Positions 37,284 through 44,989 of a DNA stretch of 64,000 nt are shown here, one piece after another; position 1 is the stretch's first letter; every line of letters begins with the position of its first letter. Source of the stretch: Phaeospirillum sp. (lineage in GTDB: Bacteria; Pseudomonadota; Alphaproteobacteria; Rhodospirillales; Magnetospirillaceae); the NCBI GenBank assembly GCA_030651575.1, contig JAUSFB010000080.1, positions 186,001 through 250,000 of the forward strand. Direction: 5' to 3'. Both the position numbers and the translations under genes were made by a program. The notes under the pieces are model-generated. The model saw only the letters and a program-made list of their open reading frames with translations, searched no databases and was not told the origin of the DNA.

Positions 37284-38048
37284 TCAATACGCCTCCGCCC
37301 CGTCGCCGAGATAGGCGTCCTGCACCGCCTTGCTGGCCCGGATCTGATCCAGGGGGCCGCTCTCCAGCAGGGTTCCGTTGACCATCACCGACAGCACCTG
37401 GGCGATGGCGAACACTGCGTCCATGTCGTGTTCGATCAGGATCAGGGTATAGCGTCGGGCCAGATCCTTCAGCAGGGCGACCATCAGCTCGGATTCCTCC
37501 TTGCCCATGCCGGCCAGCGGCTCGTCCAGCACCAGCACATCCGGGGCGGTGGCCAACACCATGGCGATCTCCAGCTGGCGCTGTTCGCCATAGGACATGG
37601 CACCGGCGATGCGGCCCGACCGCGCCGCCAACCCCGCCGCCGTCAGCGCCGCCTCGGCCTGCTCGGACACTGCCCGATAGGACCGGGCCGGCTTGAAGAA
37701 CCGCATGGAGGAGGCAAGCCGCGACTGCGCCGCCAGCCGGCAATTCTCGAAGCAACTGAAGCTGGGGAAGATATTGGTCTTCTGGTACGAACGGCCAATC
37801 CCCAGCCGGGTGACCTTGTGGGCCGCCAGCCCGGCGATATTGGCGCCCTTGAACAGCACCTCCCCACCCGAGGGCGGCAGATGGCCGGTCAGCAGATTGA
37901 CGAAGGTGCTCTTGCCGGCGCCGTTGGGGCCGATGATGGCGTGGGCCTCGCGCTCCTTGAAGCCGATGGACACCGCGTTGACCGCCACCAGACCGCCGAA
38001 CGCCTTGGTCAGCCCCCTGGTCTCCAGGATGAAGGGGGAGGCGGTCAT
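37284..38048 (-). CDS. livG: Branched-chain/aromatic acid ABC transporter ATPase (LivG-type)
   Basis: A 254-residue LivG-type ATPase with Walker A GPNGAGKST, signature MSYGEQRQLEIAM (the S-Y-G-E-Q form is usual in LivG), Walker B VLVLDEPLAGMG and switch His in LIEHDMDAVF. I placed the start at ATG 38048, whose ATGA overlaps the livM stop; a start at 38075 would add nine residues. The spacing to livF is one base, so the ATPase pair is coupled. Confidence 0.93.
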   Translation of the reverse strand: MTASPFILETRGLTKAFGGLVAVNAVSIGFKEREAHAIIGPNGAGKSTFVNLLTGHLPPSGGEVLFKGANIAGLAAHKVTRLGIGRSYQKTNIFPSFSCFENCRLAAQSRLASSMRFFKPARSYRAVSEQAEAALTAAGLAARSGRIAGAMSYGEQRQLEIAMVLATAPDVLVLDEPLAGMGKEESELMVALLKDLARRYTLILIEHDMDAVFAIAQVLSVMVNGTLLESGPLDQIRASKAVQDAYLGDGAEAY

Positions 38049-39034
38049 GGCCCGTCCTCCTTCTCCGTCGTCCATTTGATCAGCAACCCGGCCACTCCCT
38101 TGGGCAGCAGCAGCACGATGGCGATAATCATCGCCCCCATGGGCAGCAGCCAGTGATCGGTCAGCGACTCGAACAGATGGTGGGCCAGTTCCAGAATAAA
38201 GGCCCCCAACACCGGCCCGAACAGGGTTCCCATGCCGCCCAGGATCACCATCACCAGCACATGGCCCGACTGGTGCCAGCCCAGCATGGCGGGATTGACG
38301 TAGCCATACTGGGTCGCCGCCAGAAAGCCCGCCAGACCGGCCAGGGTGCCGGCGATGGTAAAGGCCACCAGCTTGTAAAGCATGGGATTGAAGCCCAAGC
38401 CCTGCACCCGGCTCTCATTGACGCCGATGGCGCTCACCACCCGGCCGAACGGAGAGGCCAGCAGCATCCGCAACAGGGCATAGCTTGCGACAAGCGCGCC
38501 CAGCACCACGTAGAAGAAGCTCAGTTTGCTGTCCAGATCGATCAGGGTGACGCCAAAAGCCGCCACCGTCGGCTTGACATAGATGGTGGCGCCGTCCGAG
38601 CCGCCGGCCAGCTTGGAGTCGTTGAAGAAGAAGTAACCCATCTGGCCAAAGGCCAGGGTCACCATGATGAAGTAGATGCCGCTGGTGCGGATCGACAGGA
38701 ACCCCACCACCAGCGAAGCCGCCGCCGTCACCGCCAGCGCGGCCGGCAGCGCCACCCACAGACTGGCTGCGTCGTATTGCGGCGACGCCAGCGCCAGCAT
38801 ATAGCCGCCCAGGCCGAAAAAGGCGGCATGTCCCAGACTGACCAGTCCGGCACTCCCCACCAGCAGGTCCAGACTCATGGCGAGAAGGGCCAGGATCATG
38901 ATCCCGGTCACCTTTTGCAGCAGAAAGGTGAACTTGGCGGCAAACACCAGCTTGCCCCACAACGGAAAGCTGGCCAGGACCAGCAGCAACACCAGCAGCA
39001 GAATGGCCAGACGCTTCGGAATATGAGAGGTCAT
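38045..39034 (-). CDS. livM: Branched-chain/aromatic acid ABC transporter permease (LivM-type)
   Basis: An inner-membrane permease of 329 residues with about eight to ten hydrophobic segments. It shows the LivM signature VSLGHAAFFGLGGYMLAL and a cytoplasmic coupling segment near AIGVNESRVQGLGFNP. The N-terminus carries a membrane segment near 8-28. It pairs with LivH to make the translocation channel. The stop overlaps the livG start. It begins 25 bases after livH ends. Confidence 0.93.
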   Translation of the reverse strand: MTSHIPKRLAILLLVLLLVLASFPLWGKLVFAAKFTFLLQKVTGIMILALLAMSLDLLVGSAGLVSLGHAAFFGLGGYMLALASPQYDAASLWVALPAALAVTAAASLVVGFLSIRTSGIYFIMVTLAFGQMGYFFFNDSKLAGGSDGATIYVKPTVAAFGVTLIDLDSKLSFFYVVLGALVASYALLRMLLASPFGRVVSAIGVNESRVQGLGFNPMLYKLVAFTIAGTLAGLAGFLAATQYGYVNPAMLGWHQSGHVLVMVILGGMGTLFGPVLGAFILELAHHLFESLTDHWLLPMGAMIIAIVLLLPKGVAGLLIKWTTEKEDGP

Positions 39035-39059
39035 ATCGCATGCCCATCGGCTTGCCGGT

Positions 39060-39920
39060 TCATGCGAACAGCCCCTTGGGCTTCCACAGCAGCACCGCCG
39101 CCATGATGCCGTAAACCGTGAAGCTGGCGAAGTCGGGAACGAACACCTTGCCGAAAGTGTCGGCCAGCCCGATCAGGATGGCGCCGAAAAAAGCGCCCTT
39201 GACCGAGCCCACGCCGCCGATCACCACCACCACGAAGCACAAGATCAGCACGGAATCGCCCATGCCCGGCGCCACCGAGGAAATCGGGGTCGAGATCGCC
39301 CCGGCCAGCCCCGCCAGCGCCGCGCCGACCGCGAAGACCACGCCGAACAGCAGCTTCACATTGATGCCCAACGCCGCCACCATGTCGCGGTTGGATGCGC
39401 CGGCCCGCACCCACATGCCAAAGCGGGTCTTGGCGATCACCAGATACATCGCCACCGCCAGCACGGCGCACACCGCCGACAGCAACAGGCGATAGGCGGG
39501 ATAGGACAGGGTTTCGGTCAGCTTGACCGACCATGCCAGCGCCGTCGGCATGGCGACGCCGTGGACGTCATTGCCCCACAAGATCCGCTGGGCCTCGTTG
39601 AAAATCAGGATCAGGCCATAGGTCAGCAGCACCTGATCCAGGTGGTCGCGCCTGTACAGCGTGCGGACCAGCAGCGCCTCGATGACATAGCCCACCAGGG
39701 CGGCGATGGGCAGCGACAGCAGCACGGCGGCGATCAGGCTGCCGGTCATCCCTGCCAGCCAATAGGCCAGATAGGCCCCCAGCATATAGAACGCCCCATG
39801 GGCCAGATTGATGATGCCCATGATTCCAAAAATCAGGGTCAGCCCGCTGGCCACCAGGAACAGCAACAGGCCGTACTGAATCCCGTTCAACACCTGAATA
39901 AGGAAAAACCAGGAATCCAT
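39060..39920 (-). CDS. livH: Branched-chain/aromatic acid ABC transporter permease (LivH-type)
   Basis: A 286-residue membrane permease with the LivH signature GIMGIINLAHGAFYMLGAYL near the N-terminus and the conserved GASNRDMVAALGINV coupling loop. Several hydrophobic helices span the rest. The ATG at 39920 is preceded by GGGAGC; the frame extends seven codons upstream. A GC-rich hairpin separates it from the binding protein gene. It is part of the operon livK-H-M-G-F-ligase. Confidence 0.93.
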   Translation of the reverse strand: MDSWFFLIQVLNGIQYGLLLFLVASGLTLIFGIMGIINLAHGAFYMLGAYLAYWLAGMTGSLIAAVLLSLPIAALVGYVIEALLVRTLYRRDHLDQVLLTYGLILIFNEAQRILWGNDVHGVAMPTALAWSVKLTETLSYPAYRLLLSAVCAVLAVAMYLVIAKTRFGMWVRAGASNRDMVAALGINVKLLFGVVFAVGAALAGLAGAISTPISSVAPGMGDSVLILCFVVVVIGGVGSVKGAFFGAILIGLADTFGKVFVPDFASFTVYGIMAAVLLWKPKGLFA

Positions 39921-39944
39921 GAAAGCTCCCAACCGGCGCAATAA

Positions 39945-39968
39945 ACGCCGGGCGTCGCCGCCCGGCGT
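39945..39968 (-). terminator. Intercistronic hairpin between binding protein and livH
   Basis: A perfect 9-bp stem (ACGCCGGGC/GCCCGGCGT) with a 6-base loop lies 19 bases after the binding protein stop, followed by TTTATT on the minus strand. It probably attenuates or stabilises the message, giving more binding protein than permease. Confidence 0.6.
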
Positions 39969-39986
39969 CGATCGCCTTTTACATCG

Positions 39987-41183
39987 TCAGCCCATCTTGC
40001 AGCCGGTGGCGGGATCGGCCAGGGCCTTTTCCGCCACGCCCAGCACGACCTCCTGACCGTTCCTGACCTGCCGCAGATAGAAGTCCTGGATCGGATTATG
40101 GGCCTTGGACAGGGTGAAGGTGCCGCGCGGGCTCTTGATCACCGCCTTTTCCATGGCCCCGATCAAGGCGTCCCTGGCCGTGGCGTCGCCCTTCACCGCC
40201 GTCATTCCCTGGACCATCAGCTGGGCCGCATCATAGCCCTGGACGGCGTAGACGTCGGCTTCCTTGGCGAAGGCCTTGGCATAGGCGGCGCGGAAGGTCT
40301 TGTTCTCGGGAATGTCGAGGGCGTCGGCGTAGTGCAGCGTCGTCAAGATGCCCTCGGCCGCCTCGCCCTGGGCCTTCAACACGCCATCGGTCAAAAAGCC
40401 CGGTCCCATCAGCGGGATCGACTTCAGCCCGGCGGCTGCGTAGTCCTTGACGAATTTCAGGGCTCCGGCCCCGGCGAAGAACACGAACACGCCATCGGGC
40501 TTCAGCGAGGCGATTTCCGTCAGATTGGCCTGGAACTCGTCCGAGGGGAACGGCACCAGGATCTGCTTGACCACCTTGCCGCCGTTCTTGGTGAAGTTCG
40601 CCTCGAACCCGGCCAGGGCTTCCTCGCCGGCAGCGTACTTCCACGACATGGTAACCACGTTCTTCAACCCGCGCTCCATCGCGACCTTGCCCATGGGATA
40701 GGCGGCCTGCCAGTTGGTGAACGACGTGCGGAAGATGTTGGGGGCGCAAAGCGGCCCGGTCGCCGCCCCGGCGCCGGCATTGGGGATGATGGTGATAGTG
40801 CCGGTCTCGCGCACGATCTTGACCATGCCCAGCGCCACGCCGGAATGGACCGGCCCCACCAGGAAATCCACATTCTCGCCGGTCACCAGCTTATTGGTGT
40901 TTTCCGGTCCCTTGGCGGGATTGGCCTCGGAATCCACCGCCACATACTGGATGTCGCGGCCGCCGAGCTTGGCGCCCCGCTCCTCGATCGCCAGCTTGAA
41001 GCCGTTGGTGATCGCCTCGCCCAGCGCGGCATAGGTACCGGAATAGGGCAGCAGAAAACCGATCTTGACCTTGGCGGTGTTGCCGATGGCAAAGCGGGTC
41101 GGAACAAAGCCCGACGCCCCCACGGCCGCGATCGCCCCGGCCTGAAGAATCGAACGGCGCGAAATACCCTTGGCGAAATCCAT
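39987..41183 (-). CDS. livK: ABC transporter substrate-binding protein (LivK-type)
   Basis: A 398-residue periplasmic binding protein of the Leu/Ile/Val type (PBP type 1). The N-terminus has a twin-arginine-like signal (ISRRSILQAGAIAAVGASGF). The mature start KVKIGFLLPYSGTYAALGEAITNGF is characteristic of the family. Later blocks include PVHSGVALGMVKIVRETG and the C-terminal GTFTLSKAHNPIQDFYLRQV. Location ahead of livHMGF and a benzoate-CoA ligase suggests an aromatic acid ligand rather than amino acids. It is the first gene of the operon, divergent from the hydrolase gene across about 260 bases. Confidence 0.92.
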   Translation of the reverse strand: MDFAKGISRRSILQAGAIAAVGASGFVPTRFAIGNTAKVKIGFLLPYSGTYAALGEAITNGFKLAIEERGAKLGGRDIQYVAVDSEANPAKGPENTNKLVTGENVDFLVGPVHSGVALGMVKIVRETGTITIIPNAGAGAATGPLCAPNIFRTSFTNWQAAYPMGKVAMERGLKNVVTMSWKYAAGEEALAGFEANFTKNGGKVVKQILVPFPSDEFQANLTEIASLKPDGVFVFFAGAGALKFVKDYAAAGLKSIPLMGPGFLTDGVLKAQGEAAEGILTTLHYADALDIPENKTFRAAYAKAFAKEADVYAVQGYDAAQLMVQGMTAVKGDATARDALIGAMEKAVIKSPRGTFTLSKAHNPIQDFYLRQVRNGQEVVLGVAEKALADPATGCKMG

Positions 41184-41443
41184 GATAGCCCTCCCAGACT
41201 TCCGGGCGTAACGCCCGCTGTTGTCTCCCTGCGACTCGCGAGTCTTGGCCGCGAATCGCCCTGCATGTCCAGCCTTGAAATGGGCTGGATCATTCGCGTC
41301 GGGGTCTTGTGCCCCTTTTTCTAAATCGGCATCCTATTGCGCAATTATGCGATTTGCAACGGCGCGCCGGCTGTATCGGATTGTCGCTTGTTGATCTCGG
41401 CCCCGAACCGGGTGCACCATGCGGCAAAATCCAGGAGATGACC

Positions 41444-42127
41444 ATGACCGCCTATCTGTTCGACATCCCGGTTCCCGCGGTCCCCGTCATCGGCGAAAGC
41501 GCCCTTTATCCTGTGCGCCGCGTCTTTTGCGTCGGCCGAAACTACGCCGGCCATGCCCGGGAGATGGGGAGCGACCCCACCCGCGAGGCCCCGTTCTACT
41601 TCACCAAGCCGGCCGACGCGCTGGTTCCCGGCGGCGGCGCCATCCCCTACCCGCCCGGCACAGCCAATCTGCATCACGAGGTCGAGCTGGTGGTGGCGCT
41701 GTCCGGCCCCGTCTTCCAGGCTACCGCCGAGGAAGCCGCCGGGGCGGTGTTCGGCCACGCGGTCGGCCTCGACTTGACGCGGCGCGACCTCCAGAATCAG
41801 GCCAAGGACAAGGGGCGGCCCTGGTGCCTGGGCAAGGCCTTTGAATTCTCCGCCCCGATCAGCCCGATCCGGCGCTGTCCGACCCCCATACAGTCGGGCG
41901 AGATCGTGCTGGAGGTCAACGGCGAAGTCCGCCAACGCGGCGATATCTCGGACATGATCTGGGCGATTCCCGACGTCATCGCCCATCTGTCGCGCTTCTA
42001 CCATCTTGGGCTGGGCGACCTCATATACACCGGAACGCCGGAGGGGGTGGGTCCGATCCTCGCCGGAGACAGGCTGGTCGGGCGTATCGCCGGCGTCGGA
42101 GATCTGTCGGTCACCATCACCGGCTGA
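41444..42127 (+). CDS. Fumarylacetoacetate hydrolase-family protein (fumarylpyruvate hydrolase-like)
   Basis: A 227-residue C-C bond hydrolase. Motifs FCVGRNYAGHAREMG, FYFTKPADALVPGGG, TANLHHEVELVVAL and GLDLTRRDLQNQAKDKGRPW match the fumarylpyruvate hydrolase subgroup of the gentisate pathway; metal-binding acidic residues lie in HHEVE and the following Asp. The ATG at 41444 has AGGAG at six bases; 41438 is a closer in-frame ATG. The frame stays open to 41309. Divergent from the transporter operon, which supports an aromatic degradation role. Whether gentisate is the route is not shown, since no dioxygenase is here. Confidence 0.87.
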   Translation: MTAYLFDIPVPAVPVIGESALYPVRRVFCVGRNYAGHAREMGSDPTREAPFYFTKPADALVPGGGAIPYPPGTANLHHEVELVVALSGPVFQATAEEAAGAVFGHAVGLDLTRRDLQNQAKDKGRPWCLGKAFEFSAPISPIRRCPTPIQSGEIVLEVNGEVRQRGDISDMIWAIPDVIAHLSRFYHLGLGDLIYTGTPEGVGPILAGDRLVGRIAGVGDLSVTITG

Positions 42128-42242
42128 CTCCAAGATCGCGACGCAGAAAACAATTGAAGCATTCGGTCACGAACGATAATGATGTTGTGACATTTTGTGA
42201 GAGCAGGATGACCGCTCCCGAATCCGATGAGATGAACTCCCC

Positions 42243-43721
42243 ATGAGCGTCCCGCCCAAGGAAGATATCGAAACTGCCCCCGAGGCCCTGCTTGACGACT
42301 CGTACTGTACGAGTATCGAGGATTTTTATTCGCCCGGTTCGCGGGATCTTATCGGTCGATTCCTAACGAACTTTGTCGAATCCCTGGTCATCACGCCGAC
42401 CGAGCTGGTCTTCTCCGCCAAGTCGCAAAAGCGGCTGAACGACGCTGGCCGCGTCATGATGAACGCGGTCGACAAGATCGCCACGGTCCAGGCCAAGGCC
42501 AAGAACGAAAGCGCCGCCAAACGCCTCAAGGAACTGAACACCCTGATCAGCGCCGGCATGAAAAAGATCTGGGACGACGACAAGGAAAAGCCCATCGCCG
42601 CCATTACCCCGGAGACCTTTTCCACCTTCGTGGCGGGTCTCAAGGTCACGGGGACGGAGCGCGAATACGTCATCCACCGGACCCTGGTCGAACACCTTTC
42701 CCAGCATAAGGTCTGGAAAGACAAGGTCGCGGCCCTGATCAAGCTGCACGAGCAGACCAAGGACAAGCCCGAGAACGCCTATATCGAGTTCATCTTGTCC
42801 GAATGCGTCAAGAGCGACGCCGCGCTGGACCAGTTGCTCGGCCTGTTCGAAACCCTGGAGGAACGCTGCGGCGATCTGGCCGACCTGTGGAAGGGCGAGT
42901 GGAAGCCCCGCCCGACGGCCCAACCCGCCGTAACCACCATCAACGCCATGATTGTCGAGGGCATCGCCCCCAATATCAAGGCGGCGATCGAATACGCCCT
43001 GCTGCGGGCGCTGGCGAGCAAGGAACCGGTCCGGTCGGCCGAGCCCGAGATTGAAATCCAGGCCGTGTTTGATCTGTTCAAGCGCCTGTGGACCGGCGGC
43101 ACCCTGATCGGCGGCACCAAATGCATGATGTCGCTGGAGCGGCGCCAAGCCCGCCATATCAGCAAGGAAAGCATCACCGACCTGCTGCGCGAGCGCAAGG
43201 TGCTGGTCGACCGCTATGCCCTGTTGATGCAGATCGGCGCCGTGGCCATCGGCCAAAGCAACCGCGCCACCCTCCGATCCTTCATGGAACACTATTTCGG
43301 TGACAAGGACTTCGTGCCGCGCGTCATCGCCGGCCAGGAATCGCCGGTCCCCAAGCTCCAGACGCTGACCGGCCTCCACCGTTCCATCCGCGGCTCGTGG
43401 CTGGGCGAGGGCGACAAGGCGGCCTTCCAGGCCCAGGTGGAAAACGCCCAGGGCCAGTTGCTCAAGACCTCCCGCCTGTTCGAGCAGGTGGATAAAAAGG
43501 GCGGCTCGGCGTCGCAGAAAGTGCTGACCCTGCTGGACCTCTGCCGCAAGGGAACCTTCATCGACGGCCCCAACCTGGATGCCGTCCGCAAGGTGATCGA
43601 AGGCTATCTCCGCGAACCCAGCTTCCTGCCCGACTACCTCGCCGGCGCCACCGGCGAGGAAAAGGAGCGCAAGATAACGCTGCTGACCAAGACCCTCGCC
43701 ATGTTCGGCATCGCCGCCTGA
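42243..43721 (+). CDS. Uncharacterised 492-residue protein
   Basis: I do not recognise this protein. It has 492 residues, no signal peptide and no membrane segment, and appears predominantly alpha-helical with many Lys, Glu and Leu residues. Segments worth searching include FLTNFVESLVITPTELVFS near the N-terminus, IHRTLVEHLSQHKVWKDKV, a central MMSLERRQARHISKESI, and a C-terminal REPSFLPDYLAGATGEEKE. The reading frame is intact, with codon use like its neighbours. It stands alone: 115 bases after the hydrolase gene on the same strand and convergent with the DUF455 gene 24 bases away. TTGAAG and GATAAT lie upstream (42154-42180) but are only 15 bases apart. Cytoplasmic location is predicted. 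Confidence 0.85.
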   Translation: MSVPPKEDIETAPEALLDDSYCTSIEDFYSPGSRDLIGRFLTNFVESLVITPTELVFSAKSQKRLNDAGRVMMNAVDKIATVQAKAKNESAAKRLKELNTLISAGMKKIWDDDKEKPIAAITPETFSTFVAGLKVTGTEREYVIHRTLVEHLSQHKVWKDKVAALIKLHEQTKDKPENAYIEFILSECVKSDAALDQLLGLFETLEERCGDLADLWKGEWKPRPTAQPAVTTINAMIVEGIAPNIKAAIEYALLRALASKEPVRSAEPEIEIQAVFDLFKRLWTGGTLIGGTKCMMSLERRQARHISKESITDLLRERKVLVDRYALLMQIGAVAIGQSNRATLRSFMEHYFGDKDFVPRVIAGQESPVPKLQTLTGLHRSIRGSWLGEGDKAAFQAQVENAQGQLLKTSRLFEQVDKKGGSASQKVLTLLDLCRKGTFIDGPNLDAVRKVIEGYLREPSFLPDYLAGATGEEKERKITLLTKTLAMFGIAA

Positions 43722-43745
43722 GGGCGGGAGCGGAACAGCGAGGCC

Positions 43746-44540
43746 TCAGGCCCTTGCCAGCTTCTCGTACCAGTCGCGGGGAAACTTCGCCTGGGCGCGG
43801 GCTTCGTGGTTGAACGGAGCCTTCAACCCGGCGGGATAACGCTCGGCCATCCAGGCATGAAAGGCGGCCTCGCCGTCCTGGCCGCGCCGCTCGGCCATGA
43901 CCGAGAACCAGCGGACTCCGGCGGCGACGTGATGGATTTCATCGTTATAGATCACCTCCAGCACCGGCGGCGTCAAGGTGTCGCCATTGCGTGACAGCTT
44001 GTCCATGGTGGCGGGCGTGGTGTCGAGGCCGCGCGCCTCCAGGGTCATGGGCACCACCGCCAGACGGGCCATCAGATCGTCGGCGGTCTTTTCCGCCGCC
44101 TGCCACAGCCCGTCATGGGCCGGCAGGTCGCCATAGCTGGCCCCCAGGCGGTTGAGCAGGTCTTCCAGCATCTCGAAATGGCGGGCCTCGTCCAGCGCCA
44201 CCCGGACCCAATCGTTATAAAACGCCCTGGGCAGATCCTCTCGGGTGAAGCGGGCGACGATATCCCAGCCGAGATCGATGGCGTTCAGCTCGATATGAGT
44301 CAGGGCATGGATCAGGCTGATCCGCCCCCGGTCGCCGCCATAGGAGCGGCGCGGCATCTCCTTGAACCCCAGCAATTGCGGCTTTTCCGGCCGCGCCGGC
44401 CGGTCCGGCGGCAAAGTATCGCCGATCCCGGCGATGCGCCCGCTGGTCCAGTCCTCGGAAAAGGCGCGGGTCAGGCGGCACTTCTCCCACGGGTCGGCGG
44501 TGGCGAGGACAATACAGGCGGCCTCGGTAAGAGTGGTCAT
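43746..44540 (-). CDS. DUF455 ferritin-like protein
   Basis: A 264-residue member of the DUF455 family, predicted to have a ferritin-like helical bundle that may bind two iron atoms. Candidate ligands are in ALTHIELNAIDLGWD, ALDEARHFEMLEDLL and YNDEIHHVAAGVRWF, the family's conserved E/H residues. Members share similarity with MiaE-type hydroxylases, but function is not established. ATG at 44540 overlaps the bcp stop (ATGA); the frame extends 20 codons upstream into bcp. Expected as last gene of the glnE-bcp-DUF455 operon. Confidence 0.87.
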   Translation of the reverse strand: MTTLTEAACIVLATADPWEKCRLTRAFSEDWTSGRIAGIGDTLPPDRPARPEKPQLLGFKEMPRRSYGGDRGRISLIHALTHIELNAIDLGWDIVARFTREDLPRAFYNDWVRVALDEARHFEMLEDLLNRLGASYGDLPAHDGLWQAAEKTADDLMARLAVVPMTLEARGLDTTPATMDKLSRNGDTLTPPVLEVIYNDEIHHVAAGVRWFSVMAERRGQDGEAAFHAWMAERYPAGLKAPFNHEARAQAKFPRDWYEKLARA

Positions 44541-44989
44541 AACGCCTTCGCCGCAGCAAGAACCGCATCGGCATGGCCGGTGACCTTGACCTTGCGCCAT
44601 TCGGTCCGCAGCACGCCGTCCCGGTCAATCAGAAAGGTCGAGCGTTCGATCCCCATATATTCGCGGCCGTACATGCTTTTCTTCTTCCACACGCCATAGG
44701 CCTCGCAGACCGCGCCATCGGGATCGGAGCCCAGGCGGAACGGCAATTCGTGCTTGGCGCGGAATTTGGCGTGGCTGGCTGCCGAATCCTTGGAAACGCC
44801 AAGAATCTCGACCCCGGCGGCGCGATAGGCGTCGATAGCGTCGCGGAAGGCCTTGGCCTCGCTGGTGCAGCCCGAAGTATCGTCCTTGGGATAGAAATAC
44901 AACACCAGGGCCTTGCCGCGATAATCGGCAAGGCAGACCTTGCCGTCATCGCAATCCATGGTGAAATCGGGAGCGGGTTGTCCGGTCAT
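44537..44989 (-). CDS. bcp: Bcp-type peroxiredoxin
   Basis: A 150-residue thiol peroxidase that reduces hydroperoxides. The active motif YFYPKDDTSGCTSEAKAF holds the peroxidatic Cys41; the position five residues further, Cys in E. coli Bcp, is not cysteine here, so this is a variant without that resolving residue. The rest follows the family (GVSKDSAASHAKF, LGSDPDG, YGREYMGIERSTFLID). It overlaps glnE at its start by 4 bases and DUF455 at its stop, forming a tightly coupled set. Confidence 0.93.
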   Translation of the reverse strand: MTGQPAPDFTMDCDDGKVCLADYRGKALVLYFYPKDDTSGCTSEAKAFRDAIDAYRAAGVEILGVSKDSAASHAKFRAKHELPFRLGSDPDGAVCEAYGVWKKKSMYGREYMGIERSTFLIDRDGVLRTEWRKVKVTGHADAVLAAAKAL

